44,356 nt of DNA from an uncultured Clostridia bacterium (GTDB lineage Bacteria > Bacillota > Clostridia > Oscillospirales > CAG-272), in contig CALWJX010000021.1 in the NCBI GenBank assembly GCA_944381085.1, positions 1 to 44,356 of the forward strand. Direction: 5' to 3'. This document shows, one piece after another, positions 23,770-31,605 of the stretch (positions within the stretch are counted from its first letter, which is position 1; each line of letters begins with the position of its first letter). The notes under the pieces were generated by a model. It did not search any database, was not told the DNA's origin, and was given only the letters and a program-made list of their open reading frames with translations. The translations under genes were made by a program, and so were the position numbers.

Positions 23770-24399
23770 ATGAAAATGAATCTACCCAATAAACTGACCG
23801 TGCTCAGACTTATCATGGTGCCGATTTTCATGGTGGTAATGCTGATTCCCTCCTTCGTCGATTTGTCGGAAAGCGCCGACATAATCATGTCAATTGTCGG
23901 GGTGCTGCTTTTTGTGCTCGCGTCCTTTACCGATATGCTTGACGGAAAAATAGCGAGAAAAAACAATCTTGTAACCGATTTCGGTAAATTTCTCGACCCA
24001 TTGGCGGACAAATTCATGGTAATAGGCGCCATGATCTGCATTTTCTACAACAGCTCTGTCAATGGCGAACACAATATCGCGGTTCTGTATCTTGTCTCTC
24101 TTATAGTGGTAATTTTCAGAGAACTTGCCGTGACGTCAATCCGACTTGTGGCGTCCTCGTCGGGCGGAGTCGTCATCGCCGCGAACAAACTCGGAAAAAT
24201 CAAAACCGTAACTCAGATAGTGGCTGTATGCGCGGCGATAATCGAACCTCTTGTTTACAGAACCGTTGACGTTACCGGGTTTGTCAGAGACTTCCCTCCT
24301 TTTACTTTTATAGTCACAATACTTATGATAATCTTTACAATAGTATCGGGCATCAATTATATTGTCGGCGCGTGGAAGTATTTGGACCCTCAGAAATAA
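23770..24399 (+). CDS. pgsA: CDP-diacylglycerol-glycerol-3-phosphate 3-phosphatidyltransferase
   Basis: 209 residues, integral membrane. Makes phosphatidylglycerophosphate from CDP-diacylglycerol and glycerol 3-phosphate, the committed step to phosphatidylglycerol and cardiolipin. The CDP-alcohol phosphatidyltransferase motif is perfect: D58-G59-x2-A62-R63-x8-G72-x3-D76-x3-D80. AAAGG lies upstream of the ATG. Second gene of the rimO operon; no clear terminator follows. Confidence 0.95.
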   Translation: MKMNLPNKLTVLRLIMVPIFMVVMLIPSFVDLSESADIIMSIVGVLLFVLASFTDMLDGKIARKNNLVTDFGKFLDPLADKFMVIGAMICIFYNSSVNGEHNIAVLYLVSLIVVIFRELAVTSIRLVASSSGGVVIAANKLGKIKTVTQIVAVCAAIIEPLVYRTVDVTGFVRDFPPFTFIVTILMIIFTIVSGINYIVGAWKYLDPQK

Positions 24400-24445
24400 A
24401 ACCTCGGTCTTATCGGGAAAATTTAACAAAAAATCATAGTTTCTA

Positions 24446-24474
24446 TTGACAAACTCTGTTTTCCATGTTAAAAT
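24446..24474 (+). promoter_or_regulatory. Promoter upstream of the tRNA-Leu region
   Basis: TTGACA (24446-24451), a 17-base spacer, TAAAAT (24469-24474). It is 245 bases from the tRNA, so the primary transcript would carry a long leader that includes the hairpin repeats. Nothing else was recognised between 24475 and 24646 (very AT-rich). Confidence 0.6.
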
Positions 24475-24646
24475 TAGTGATGAACTTGAAAGTGAAATTT
24501 TTTCTGATTTTATTGGTTTACTTTGAGTTTAGACAGCCATTGGTTTTATGAAAAAATATACGATATAAAAGATATAAAACATGCAATAAAAAAAATATGA
24601 GAATAGACAAAATTTTTCATTATAGTTTACTTTAACATTACCCAAA

Positions 24647-24720
24647 CGGGTATGTGTGGATTGTTCCACCATACCCACTTATGCGGGTATGTGTGGATTG
24701 TTCCACCGTACCCACTTACG
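24647..24720 (+). repeat. Two tandem 37-bp hairpin repeats abutting tRNA-Leu
   Basis: Copies at 24647-24683 and 24684-24720 differ at two positions. Each folds as GGGTATG-t-GTGG, loop ATTGTT, CCAC-CATACCC. In the second copy the A-to-G change keeps pairing as a G-U wobble. The 3' arm GTTCCACCATACCC is the exact reverse complement of tRNA-Leu bases 24722-24735. The period runs straight into the tRNA, whose 5' end looks like the start of a third copy. Confidence 0.85.
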
Positions 24721-24801
24721 CGGGTATGGTGGAACGGCAGACACGCCGGTCTTAGGAACCGGTTCGCAAGAGTGTGGGTTCAAATCCCACTACCCGCACC
24801 A
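24720..24801 (+). tRNA. tRNA-Leu (anticodon UAG)
   Basis: The acceptor stem GCGGGTA (24720-24726) pairs with TACCCGC (24791-24797). The anticodon stem CCGGT/ACCGG encloses the loop CTTAGGA, anticodon TAG, reading CUA and probably all CUN codons. A long class II variable arm is present. The T-arm is GTGGG-TTCAAAT-CCCAC. Discriminator A798 and an encoded CCA (24799-24801) follow. Confidence 0.95.
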
Positions 24802-24875
24802 AAGCAAATAAAGTTATGAACTCAAATTTATCTAATAACTGATAATAGATTAAAATAAGAAATTTAACAAAGGGT

Positions 24876-25364
24876 ATGGAAAGTTATCTCATTTTTATGG
24901 TAATAATGCTACTTGTATGTATAGCTACAGTTGTTGCTACATTTTACTATACTTACAAGAAGAAAGAAAAAATAAAGGCACAAATAAAAGGTTTGGCTGA
25001 AAACACTTTAGAAATGACAGCGGAAGAGTTTTTTATAATGAGAAAGACAAGTCTCGGTGGTCGTGGAAGTCCGTCATATGCTTTAACACAAAATTTTGCA
25101 GGTGTCTATATATTATTCAACTCTACCAAAAATATGTACTATGTAGGGCAAGGTAAAGAAGTATTAAACCGTGTTAATGCCCATTTTACAGGTAAAGGCA
25201 ATGGTGATGTTTATGCAGATTATAAATATGGCGATAAATTTACCATTAAAATGATTTCATTAGAAAAAAGTGGTTACGCAACATTAAATGAATTAGAACG
25301 TAATACAATAATGGCATATGATGCTTTTGCTTCCGGATACAATAAAACACGTGGAAATCGTTGA
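24876..25364 (+). CDS. Membrane-anchored GIY-YIG nuclease-like protein
   Basis: 162 residues. One N-terminal membrane helix (about 5-25) is followed by a basic, charged stretch. The GIY-YIG domain (75-160) has G76-V-Y, Y89-V-G, Arg99, a Glu within LNELERNTIMAYDA (139/141) and Asn156 in GYNKT. All core nuclease positions are present. Membrane anchoring of this domain is unusual and its substrate is unknown. The nearest Shine-Dalgarno-like AAAGGG is only 1 base from the ATG at 24876, so the true start is uncertain. The gene is AT-rich, lies just after tRNA-Leu and is followed by an IS remnant, so it is probably acquired. Confidence 0.7.
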   Translation: MESYLIFMVIMLLVCIATVVATFYYTYKKKEKIKAQIKGLAENTLEMTAEEFFIMRKTSLGGRGSPSYALTQNFAGVYILFNSTKNMYYVGQGKEVLNRVNAHFTGKGNGDVYADYKYGDKFTIKMISLEKSGYATLNELERNTIMAYDAFASGYNKTRGNR

Positions 25365-25388
25365 GGCTAAATCTTACAAAAACCAAGG

Positions 25389-25568
25389 TCAATGAACTCG
25401 GTATTGAACAGGGCTCATTTCTTTTAATTTAAGAGAAATTCTCTCATTGTTGTAGTAATGTATGTATTCTTCTAACTTTTGAATGAATCCCCGAGGGGAT
25501 TCAAATTTTTCGCCGTAATACATCTCAACCTTTAAGCGCCTGAAGAAGTTTTCCATTATACCGTTATT
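25389..25568 (-). pseudogene. IS3-family transposase, C-terminal remnant
   Basis: On the minus strand an open frame reads NNGIMENFFRRLKVEMYYGE and ends in MSPVQYRVH-stop. This is the C-terminus of IS3/IS150-type DDE transposases (second half of the catalytic core, with the DNGIMENFF block and the final Glu region). The conserved Asp-Asn has become Asn-Asn. The frame is interrupted upstream by a TAG at about 25571-25573. No start, no ends and no N-terminal part are found. The bases to 25692 hold nothing else recognisable. Confidence 0.8.
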
Positions 25569-25692
25569 CGCCTACGGCTCCGTTTCAAGGCTTCCTGACA
25601 CGTAAATCACCATGTCTTTATTATTTTCAGACTTTTTGGGGCATATCTATTTACAGCGCAGACTCGTTTGTCAACAAAAATTGAATTTCGGC

Positions 25693-25721
25693 TTGACAAT
25701 CTATTCCAAATATGATATTAT
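25693..25721 (+). promoter_or_regulatory. Promoter of the VanZ-like gene
   Basis: TTGACA (25693-25698), a 17-base spacer, TATTAT (25716-25721). Confidence 0.8.
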
Positions 25722-25759
25722 ATCAAACAATAAACAATCTGTTATTTTGAGGTATTAAT

Positions 25760-26242
25760 ATGAAGAAAGCCGTTAAAATATTGCTATATATATTTTTTTG
25801 TATATACTGTCTGGCGTTGATTAAATTTCTCCTGCTCGACGGTCGCGTTCACACGGATAATACGATTGGATCATATTTCAGTCAGTCTAACCTGATACCT
25901 TTTAAAACCGTTTGGGATTACATATCAAAATTGAATGAAAATCGCATTGATTCAGACATAGTTATTAAAAATATCGCAGGCAACTTTATTGTTCTGTTTC
26001 CGATGGGATGCTTTCTGCCCTGTATGTTCAAAAGAATGCGTAAATTTATAAATACGCTGGCTGTATGTTTTGTGGTGGTTCTCACTTTTGAACTGTTGCA
26101 ACCGCTGCTGCGCGTCGGATTTTTCGATATAGATGATTTTATACTCAATCTGTCCGGCGCAAGCTTAGCTTTTTTAATTGTCCATATTCCCTTTGTTAAT
26201 AAGCTCTTGAAAAAAAGCTGCATTTATGTTGAACAGATATGA
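25760..26242 (+). CDS. VanZ-like membrane protein
   Basis: 160 residues with four hydrophobic segments. The VanZ family pattern is present: a short N-terminal helix, an extracytoplasmic SNLIPFKT stretch, GNFIVLFPMG, then ELLQ...GFFDIDDFILN. VanZ itself raises teicoplanin tolerance; most relatives are of unknown role at the envelope. GAGG lies 7 bases before the ATG. Single gene with own promoter and terminator. Confidence 0.85.
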   Translation: MKKAVKILLYIFFCIYCLALIKFLLLDGRVHTDNTIGSYFSQSNLIPFKTVWDYISKLNENRIDSDIVIKNIAGNFIVLFPMGCFLPCMFKRMRKFINTLAVCFVVVLTFELLQPLLRVGFFDIDDFILNLSGASLAFLIVHIPFVNKLLKKSCIYVEQI

Positions 26243-26317
26243 ACTGCCGGAGTATTGCACGAGGCACACGCCGGGGCAATATATTCTGCAAAAGATATTC
26301 TGAAAAAATATCGAAAT

Positions 26318-26368
26318 GGGCTGTCGTGAAGCCGCTGACGAAAGGTCAGTCAAACGGCGCCCGTTTTT
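26318..26368 (+). terminator. Nested multi-stem terminator
   Basis: GGGC (26318) pairs with GCCC (26359-26362), GCCG with CGGC, and CTGAC with GTCAG around a GAAAG loop; GTTTTTATTT follows. Confidence 0.65.
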
Positions 26369-26509
26369 ATTTATACCGAGATTAAAATCTCACATATCTA
26401 AAATTTTTTTGAAAAAATTTCAAAAAACATAAGGATTTTTTTATTTTCGGTTGTATAATAGATAAAGAAAACCCAAAGCAGCCAAAAACAGTCCCTACCG
26501 GAGGAGCAT

Positions 26510-27058
26510 ATGGATAACGGAGCTTTAAGCTACCGGCGTTTTCTTGACGGCGACGAAAGCGCTTTTGATTTTATTATAAAGGAATATTTTGATAATCTTA
26601 TCTTTTTCATAAACAGATACGTGCATGACCTGCATATCTCAGAGGATATCGCGATCGACGTTTTCGCGGACCTTGCGGCGCATAAAAGTCGTTACAATTT
26701 CAGAGTCACTCTCAAAACCTACCTGTTCGTGCTTGCCAAAAGCCGCGCTATTAATTACGCGAAACGGCAAAATAAGCGCCGCGCGGTCGAACAGTATTAC
26801 ACTGAGAATGAAAACAGTGAATATGAATCTCTTGAAAGTCTTGTTCTTCGCGATGAGCTTAAATTAACGGTAAACAAAGCGGTAGATAATCTGCCGGAGG
26901 ACATGAAAGTCGCCATACATCTCATATATTTTGAAGATCTTACATATGAAGAGGCGGCGGCAGTCATGGGCAAAAACAAAAAGCAAATAGATAATCTCCT
27001 TTACCGCGCGAAAAATACACTGCGTACCATGCTTGGAAAGGAGGATTTGTTAAAATGA
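26510..27058 (+). CDS. ECF-type RNA polymerase sigma factor
   Basis: 182 residues. Region 2 (about 10-85) has SAFDFIIKEYFDNLIFFINRY and EDIAIDVFADL. Region 4 (about 120-175) has LPEDMKVAIHLIYFEDLTYEEAAAVMG, a typical helix-turn-helix for -35 recognition. GGAGGAG lies 4-5 bases before the ATG. The stop overlaps the next start (ATGA), so expression is coupled to its probable anti-sigma factor. No clear ECF-type promoter was seen upstream. The gap 26369-26509 has only A/T-rich palindromes. Confidence 0.9.
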   Translation: MDNGALSYRRFLDGDESAFDFIIKEYFDNLIFFINRYVHDLHISEDIAIDVFADLAAHKSRYNFRVTLKTYLFVLAKSRAINYAKRQNKRRAVEQYYTENENSEYESLESLVLRDELKLTVNKAVDNLPEDMKVAIHLIYFEDLTYEEAAAVMGKNKKQIDNLLYRAKNTLRTMLGKEDLLK

Positions 27059-27603
27059 GAAGCTTTGAAGAACGGAAAACCGAAATTTTTCGCCGAAGCG
27101 AGAAAATAATAAGTCAAAACCGCAAAAAAAGGAAATTTATTGCAGCTTGCCTTTCACTTTTCGCTGCTGTTTCAATTTTCTCACTGACACTTATACCGGA
27201 AATGAATTCAAAAGAAGAAGCGGACAATTTACCGGAAACATCAACATCTTCCGTCAGATTCGTCACGGTTCAAGTCAAGGCATACGACGGCTCTTTCTAT
27301 AAACAATTCGATGATCCGAATACAGTAAGGGAACTCGCCGAGCTGATTTTGCAGGCGGTAAACGCCAATGAAGAGCAGGCGACTTCCGAAGCAGCCGAAA
27401 CCGATAATATCGCAAACAAACCCGACGATTCGGAACCGGCAGACAATAAAAGCAACTATATAATCGTTCTGACAGACAATTCCGGAAACCAAACAACATA
27501 TTTTCTCAACGGGAAGACCTTAATCCGGAAAGCTTCGGGAGAGATTTTCATACTGTCGGAAAATCAAATTCGCGCATTAAAATACATATGCGACCTGCCG
27601 TAA
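27055..27603 (+). CDS. Putative membrane anti-sigma factor
   Basis: 182 residues that overlap the sigma gene by 4 bases. The cytosolic N-terminus (1-26) is basic, one membrane segment spans about 27-48, and an exported domain with a Glu/Asp-rich loop (about 100-125) follows. The topology and coupling match anti-sigma factors, although the cytosolic part is short and no zinc motif is present. The exported part ends in NGKTLIRKASGEIFILS-like beta strands and could be a sensor. Function is inferred mainly from position. Confidence 0.6.
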   Translation: MRSFEERKTEIFRRSEKIISQNRKKRKFIAACLSLFAAVSIFSLTLIPEMNSKEEADNLPETSTSSVRFVTVQVKAYDGSFYKQFDDPNTVRELAELILQAVNANEEQATSEAAETDNIANKPDDSEPADNKSNYIIVLTDNSGNQTTYFLNGKTLIRKASGEIFILSENQIRALKYICDLP

Positions 27604-27661
27604 AAATCAAACCGCAAAACGCGCCCGAATTCATTCAAAATCAAAATACGGAGGATGGGAT

Positions 27662-28927
27662 ATGAAAAAACACAAAAAACTCGTCGCGGCCGCGCTTATA
27701 CTGTTGTCTTTGCTGAGCATTTTCAATCTGACCGGATGCAGTATAAAAATCAGCGCTCAGGATCTGACCGAGGGATACGAGCCTGAGAGCGTGTACAAAA
27801 GAGAGCCGGACAAAGCGTTTATCGACTCTCAGACAGACTTTTCGGTAAACTTATTTAAAGTTACGGCAAACAACGAAGGTGAAAACATTCTTATTTCACC
27901 GCTCTCTGTCGGTCTTGCCCTGGCTATGACCGCAAACGGAGCCGACAACCAAACTCTTAGCGAGATGGAAGCCTTGCTCTGCGACGGGTTTGGAATACAG
28001 AGTCTCAACGAATACTTCAGCTCCTATGTAAACAGCCTTGATTCGGGCGAGAAATACAAGGTAAGTATCGCAAACTCTATCTGGTTCCGAGATGATGAAA
28101 ACCGGCTCTCTGTGGAAAAGGATTTTTTGCAGACCAACGCGAATTACTATTCGGCTCAGATATATAAAACCCCGTTTGATAAAAAAACGGTAAGTGACAT
28201 AAATAATTGGGTGAAGCTGCACACGGACAAGACAATTGACAAAATAGTAGACGAAATAAATCCAAATGCCGTTATGTACCTCATAAACGCGCTTGCCTTT
28301 GACGCCGAATGGGAACACGTTTACGAAAAATCCGATATCACGAACGGCACATTTACCTCCTACGGCGGAGAAAAACAGGACACGGAAATGATGACGTCGG
28401 AGGAGCGTCTCTATCTATGCGACGAAAATTCGACCGGCTTCATTAAAAACTACAGCGGAGGAAAATACAGCTTCGCGGCGCTTCTCCCGAATGAAGGAAT
28501 TGACATATACGAATATATACAGGGACTTACGGGCGAAAGACTGCAAAATACATTTGACGGCGCGCAAGCCTCCGCGGTGAAGGCGACAATGCCGAAATTC
28601 AGCTATGAGTATGAAAGCAGTCTCAACGACGCGTTGAAAAAACTCGGAATGAACTCCGCGTTTGATGAGTCGAAAGCCGATTTTTCAAAAATGGGAAAAT
28701 CCTCAAACGGCAACATTTTTATCTCGGAGGTTAAGCATAAGACATTTATATGTGTAGATGAGCGCGGGACAAAAGCGGGCGCGGTTACAAGCGTTGCAAT
28801 GGATAATGGAGCAGCAGACCCAATGAGTATGCATTCGGTAAAGCTTGACCGTCCGTTCGTATATATGATAATCGACAACGATACAAATCTGCCGCTGTTT
28901 ATCGGCGCGGTTACCGATATAAATTAA
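27662..28927 (+). CDS. Secreted serpin (protease inhibitor) lipoprotein
   Basis: 421 residues. The signal peptide has lipobox LTGC (Cys26), so the inhibitor is anchored on the cell surface. The serpin fold is complete: NILISPLSVGLALAMTANGA, SIANSIWF, YLINALAFDAEW, then the hinge ERGTKAGAVTSVAM and the final DRPFVYMIIDNDTNLPLFIG. The hinge has Thr at P14 and small residues after it, as in inhibitory serpins. The reactive loop is about four residues longer than in alpha-1-antitrypsin, so P1 cannot be fixed (near MDNGAA). It would trap host or competitor serine proteases. GGAGG lies 6-7 bases before the ATG. It is 58 bp after the anti-sigma gene, so it is in that operon. Confidence 0.93.
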   Translation: MKKHKKLVAAALILLSLLSIFNLTGCSIKISAQDLTEGYEPESVYKREPDKAFIDSQTDFSVNLFKVTANNEGENILISPLSVGLALAMTANGADNQTLSEMEALLCDGFGIQSLNEYFSSYVNSLDSGEKYKVSIANSIWFRDDENRLSVEKDFLQTNANYYSAQIYKTPFDKKTVSDINNWVKLHTDKTIDKIVDEINPNAVMYLINALAFDAEWEHVYEKSDITNGTFTSYGGEKQDTEMMTSEERLYLCDENSTGFIKNYSGGKYSFAALLPNEGIDIYEYIQGLTGERLQNTFDGAQASAVKATMPKFSYEYESSLNDALKKLGMNSAFDESKADFSKMGKSSNGNIFISEVKHKTFICVDERGTKAGAVTSVAMDNGAADPMSMHSVKLDRPFVYMIIDNDTNLPLFIGAVTDIN

Positions 28928-28935
28928 ACCGACTG

Positions 28936-28968
28936 AAAAATTCCGGATTATCAAATCCGGAATTTTTT
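28936..28968 (+). terminator. Intrinsic terminator of the sigma-serpin operon
   Basis: TTCCGGATT (28941-28949) pairs with AATCCGGAA (28954-28962), extended by A5/T5 and followed by a T-run. Confidence 0.9.
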
Positions 28969-29131
28969 ACATTAAATTTCCAAATTTATCCAATTTATAA
29001 TAATTTTCAGAAAATATTTTTCAAAATTCCTGTACTGAAGTTTTTTCACTTCAATGACAGTATTTTATTGACGGTTTCATATTATTTTCACACAATATAC
29101 ATAAAAGCATCGAACATAGTTCTAAATTTAA

Positions 29132-29140
29132 TGTTATAAT
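29132..29140 (+). promoter_or_regulatory. Extended -10 promoter of the Fe-ADH gene
   Basis: TG-T-TATAAT (29132-29140) has no good -35 17 bases upstream. An inverted repeat TGAAGT/ACTTCA lies near 29034-29051. Nothing else was recognised between 28969 and 29204. Confidence 0.6.
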
Positions 29141-29204
29141 ACTTCCGAAATGATATTGAGTTATCATCAAACACAAAATCATTAAAATAAAGGAGCTTAC
29201 ACAT

Positions 29205-30422
29205 ATGGCAAGATTTACATTACCCAGAGATTTGTATCATGGCAAAGGTTCACTTGAAGCGTTAAAAACGCTGATCGGAAGCCGGGCAATCGTATGCGTC
29301 GGCGGAGGCTCTATGAAAAAATACGGATTTCTTGACAAAGCCGTTGAATATTTAAAAGAAGCCGGCATGGAAGTCAGGCTGATAGAAGGAATCGAACCCG
29401 ACCCCTCGGTAGATACCGTGATGAAAGGCGCGCAAATCATGTCGGAATTCAAACCCGACTGGATAGTCGCGATGGGCGGAGGCTCTCCAATCGACGCCGC
29501 CAAAGCCATGTGGATCAAATATGAACATCCCGAAACCACATTCGAGGATATGTGCAAGGTTTTCGGACTTCCCAAGCTTCGCACCAAGGCTAAATTCTGC
29601 GCTATTCCCTCTACCTCCGGAACCGCGACCGAGGTTACCGCCTTTTCTGTAATCACCGACAACGAAAAAGGAATAAAATACCCTCTTGCGGATTTTGAAA
29701 TTACTCCCGACGTGGCGATAGTAGACCCCGATCTCGCTCAGACCATGCCCAAAAAGCTTGTCGCGCACACCGGAATGGACGCGATGACACACGCCATTGA
29801 GGCATATGTCTCCACCGCAAGCTGCGACTTTACCGACCCGCTCGCGCTTCACGCGATTGAAATGATACAAAACGATCTTGTTGATTCCTACAACGGTGAC
29901 GCGGATAAAAGGGCAAAAATGCATAACGCGCAGTGTCTCGCGGGAATGGCGTTCTCAAACGCGCTTCTGGGTATCGTTCATTCCATGGCGCATAAGACCG
30001 GAGCCGCTTTCTCGGACTATGGCGCTCACATAATTCACGGCGCGGCTAACGCCATGTATCTTCCCAAGGTCATCGCGTTCAACGCCAAAGACGCGAGAGC
30101 ATCCTCAAGATACGCGGAAATCGCCGACCGCATGAAACTCGGCGGCAAGACCGAAAAGGAAAAGGTTTCACTGCTTATTGAATATCTGAGAGGAATGAAC
30201 ACAAAACTCAATATTCCTCAGTGCATAAAGAACTACAGCGCCGAAGGCTATCCCGCTGAAAACGGATTTGTCCCCGAAAACATATTCAGGGAAAGATTGC
30301 ATGACATTGCGGTAAACGCCATAAGCGACGCCTGCACGGGCTCCAATCCCCGTCAGCCCTCTGTCGAGGAAATGGAAAAGCTGCTTTTGTGCTGCTACTA
30401 TGACAATGAAGTCGATTTCTGA
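29205..30422 (+). CDS. Iron-containing (group III) alcohol dehydrogenase
   Basis: 405 residues, cytosolic. NAD(P)-dependent interconversion of alcohols and aldehydes, probably aldehyde reduction in fermentation. N-terminal nucleotide-binding part with GGGSPID (91-97); C-terminal metal domain with ligands D192, H196, H259 and H278, plus MAHKTG around H263. It resembles butanol or 1,3-propanediol dehydrogenases; the substrate is not decided by sequence. GGAG lies 9 bases before the ATG. Single gene. Confidence 0.9.
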   Translation: MARFTLPRDLYHGKGSLEALKTLIGSRAIVCVGGGSMKKYGFLDKAVEYLKEAGMEVRLIEGIEPDPSVDTVMKGAQIMSEFKPDWIVAMGGGSPIDAAKAMWIKYEHPETTFEDMCKVFGLPKLRTKAKFCAIPSTSGTATEVTAFSVITDNEKGIKYPLADFEITPDVAIVDPDLAQTMPKKLVAHTGMDAMTHAIEAYVSTASCDFTDPLALHAIEMIQNDLVDSYNGDADKRAKMHNAQCLAGMAFSNALLGIVHSMAHKTGAAFSDYGAHIIHGAANAMYLPKVIAFNAKDARASSRYAEIADRMKLGGKTEKEKVSLLIEYLRGMNTKLNIPQCIKNYSAEGYPAENGFVPENIFRERLHDIAVNAISDACTGSNPRQPSVEEMEKLLLCCYYDNEVDF

Positions 30423-30488
30423 TGCTTCCGAAGCCGAAACAATCAAAATACCCATGTTTCGGAAAATTGACTTAAACTGATATTTTCA

Positions 30489-30540
30489 AAAAGGGCGTTG
30501 GATTCCGCAAAGGGATTCATACGCCCTTTTGCCGTTTTGT
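30489..30540. terminator. Bidirectional terminator between convergent genes
   Basis: AAAAGGGCGT (30489-30498) pairs with ACGCCCTTTT (30531-30540) around a 32-base loop. Confidence 0.75.
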
Positions 30541-30590
30541 CAGGTTTTCATGAAACATTCGGAGCGTCGGGTAAAATTTCATTAGGAGCG

Positions 30591-31322
30591 TCACTTATCC
30601 GGGTCCTTATTTTTGTTATTGTTTATCATTTCCCTCAACGCGGCAAGCGCGCTGTCAAGGCCCCCGACTTCGTCAATAATACCGTATTCCACCGCTTCCC
30701 TGCCCTCGATTATCGAGCCTACATCGGTGGCAATCATATCGGGACGCATCATAAGCTCGTATATCTTATCCTTATCGGCGTGTGAATGTCTGCATATAAA
30801 ATCAACAATACGTTTTTGCATTTCCGAAAAATAAGTGAAGCTCTGCGGGACACCCACTACAAGTCCGTTTATTCTCACGGGATGTATGGTCATAGTCGCG
30901 CTCGGGACAATAAAAGACTTTTTTCCGGAAACCGCGAGCGGCACTCCGATCGAATGTCCTCCGCCGAGTACCAGAGAGACCGTGGGCTTCGTCATTGAAG
31001 CTATCATCTCCGCGATGGCAAGTCCCGCCTCGACGTCTCCTCCCATTGTGTTGAGCAAAACAAGCATTCCGTCAATATTGTCATCCTCCTCAACCGAAAC
31101 AAGCATGGGTATTATATGCTCGTACTTGGTGGCTTTCTGCCCCTCGGGAAGGAAATAATGTCCCTCGATCTGCCCGATTATTGACAGGCAGTACACCGAT
31201 TCCCTGGGGTTCTCCGCCGCCAGGGCTCCGAAATCCTCTATACTGTCCGCATGTCTGTACGGTTCGTCACTGTAGTCCTTTTTGTCAGATTTTTTATTTT
31301 TGTTTTTTTCGCTGTTTTCCAT
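30591..31322 (-). CDS. ClpP-like serine protease (TepA/YmfB-like)
   Basis: 243 residues. A charged, Lys-rich N-terminus (1-20) precedes a ClpP-fold domain: MLVLLNTMGGDVEAGLAIAE, Ser124 in GGGHSIGVPL and His147 in MTIHPVR, with an Asp further on. No signal peptide, so cytosolic. The relation is to the Clostridia/Bacillus translocation-enhancing or germination-type ClpP homologues rather than to housekeeping ClpP. GGAGG lies 5 bases before the ATG. Confidence 0.85.
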   Translation of the reverse strand: MENSEKNKNKKSDKKDYSDEPYRHADSIEDFGALAAENPRESVYCLSIIGQIEGHYFLPEGQKATKYEHIIPMLVSVEEDDNIDGMLVLLNTMGGDVEAGLAIAEMIASMTKPTVSLVLGGGHSIGVPLAVSGKKSFIVPSATMTIHPVRINGLVVGVPQSFTYFSEMQKRIVDFICRHSHADKDKIYELMMRPDMIATDVGSIIEGREAVEYGIIDEVGGLDSALAALREMINNNKNKDPDK

Positions 31323-31440
31323 TTTGTCCTCCGACTGCCGTGTAATATATAAAATTCAGATAAAGCATATTTTTCTGTTTGTTTATTAGTATTGACAAGA
31401 AAGTTTTATAATATGTTCAAGGATTTATTAAATATTTGTA

Positions 31441-31536
31441 TTTACAATTTGCGACATTTGTGATAAAATGATTATGAATAGGTATATTTATGTTTTTTAC
31501 ATAAATTGTTTACCGTAAATATGTATGTTTACGGTA
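31441..31536 (+). promoter_or_regulatory. pduL operon promoter with two leader hairpins
   Basis: TTTACA (31441-31446), a 17-base spacer, TAAAAT (31464-31469). Downstream are two perfect inverted repeats in tandem: ATTTATGT-T5-ACATAAAT (31486-31506) and TACCGTAAA-N8-TTTACGGTA (31511-31536). Either operators or RNA stems; neither has a terminator T-run. Confidence 0.65.
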
Positions 31537-31605
31537 TTATATATCAAATGAAAAAAGGTAAAAATATCAAAATTTCATTATTTTAAAAAGTGAGGTTTCA
31601 GAATC

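Noticed and set aside
24720..25760. tRNA-Leu as an attachment site with a duplicated 3' end
   Set aside because: No copy of the tRNA 3' end was found downstream and no integrase is present.
26243..26317. Extra small gene after the VanZ-like protein
   Set aside because: No open frame with a binding site; the bases lead into the nested terminator.
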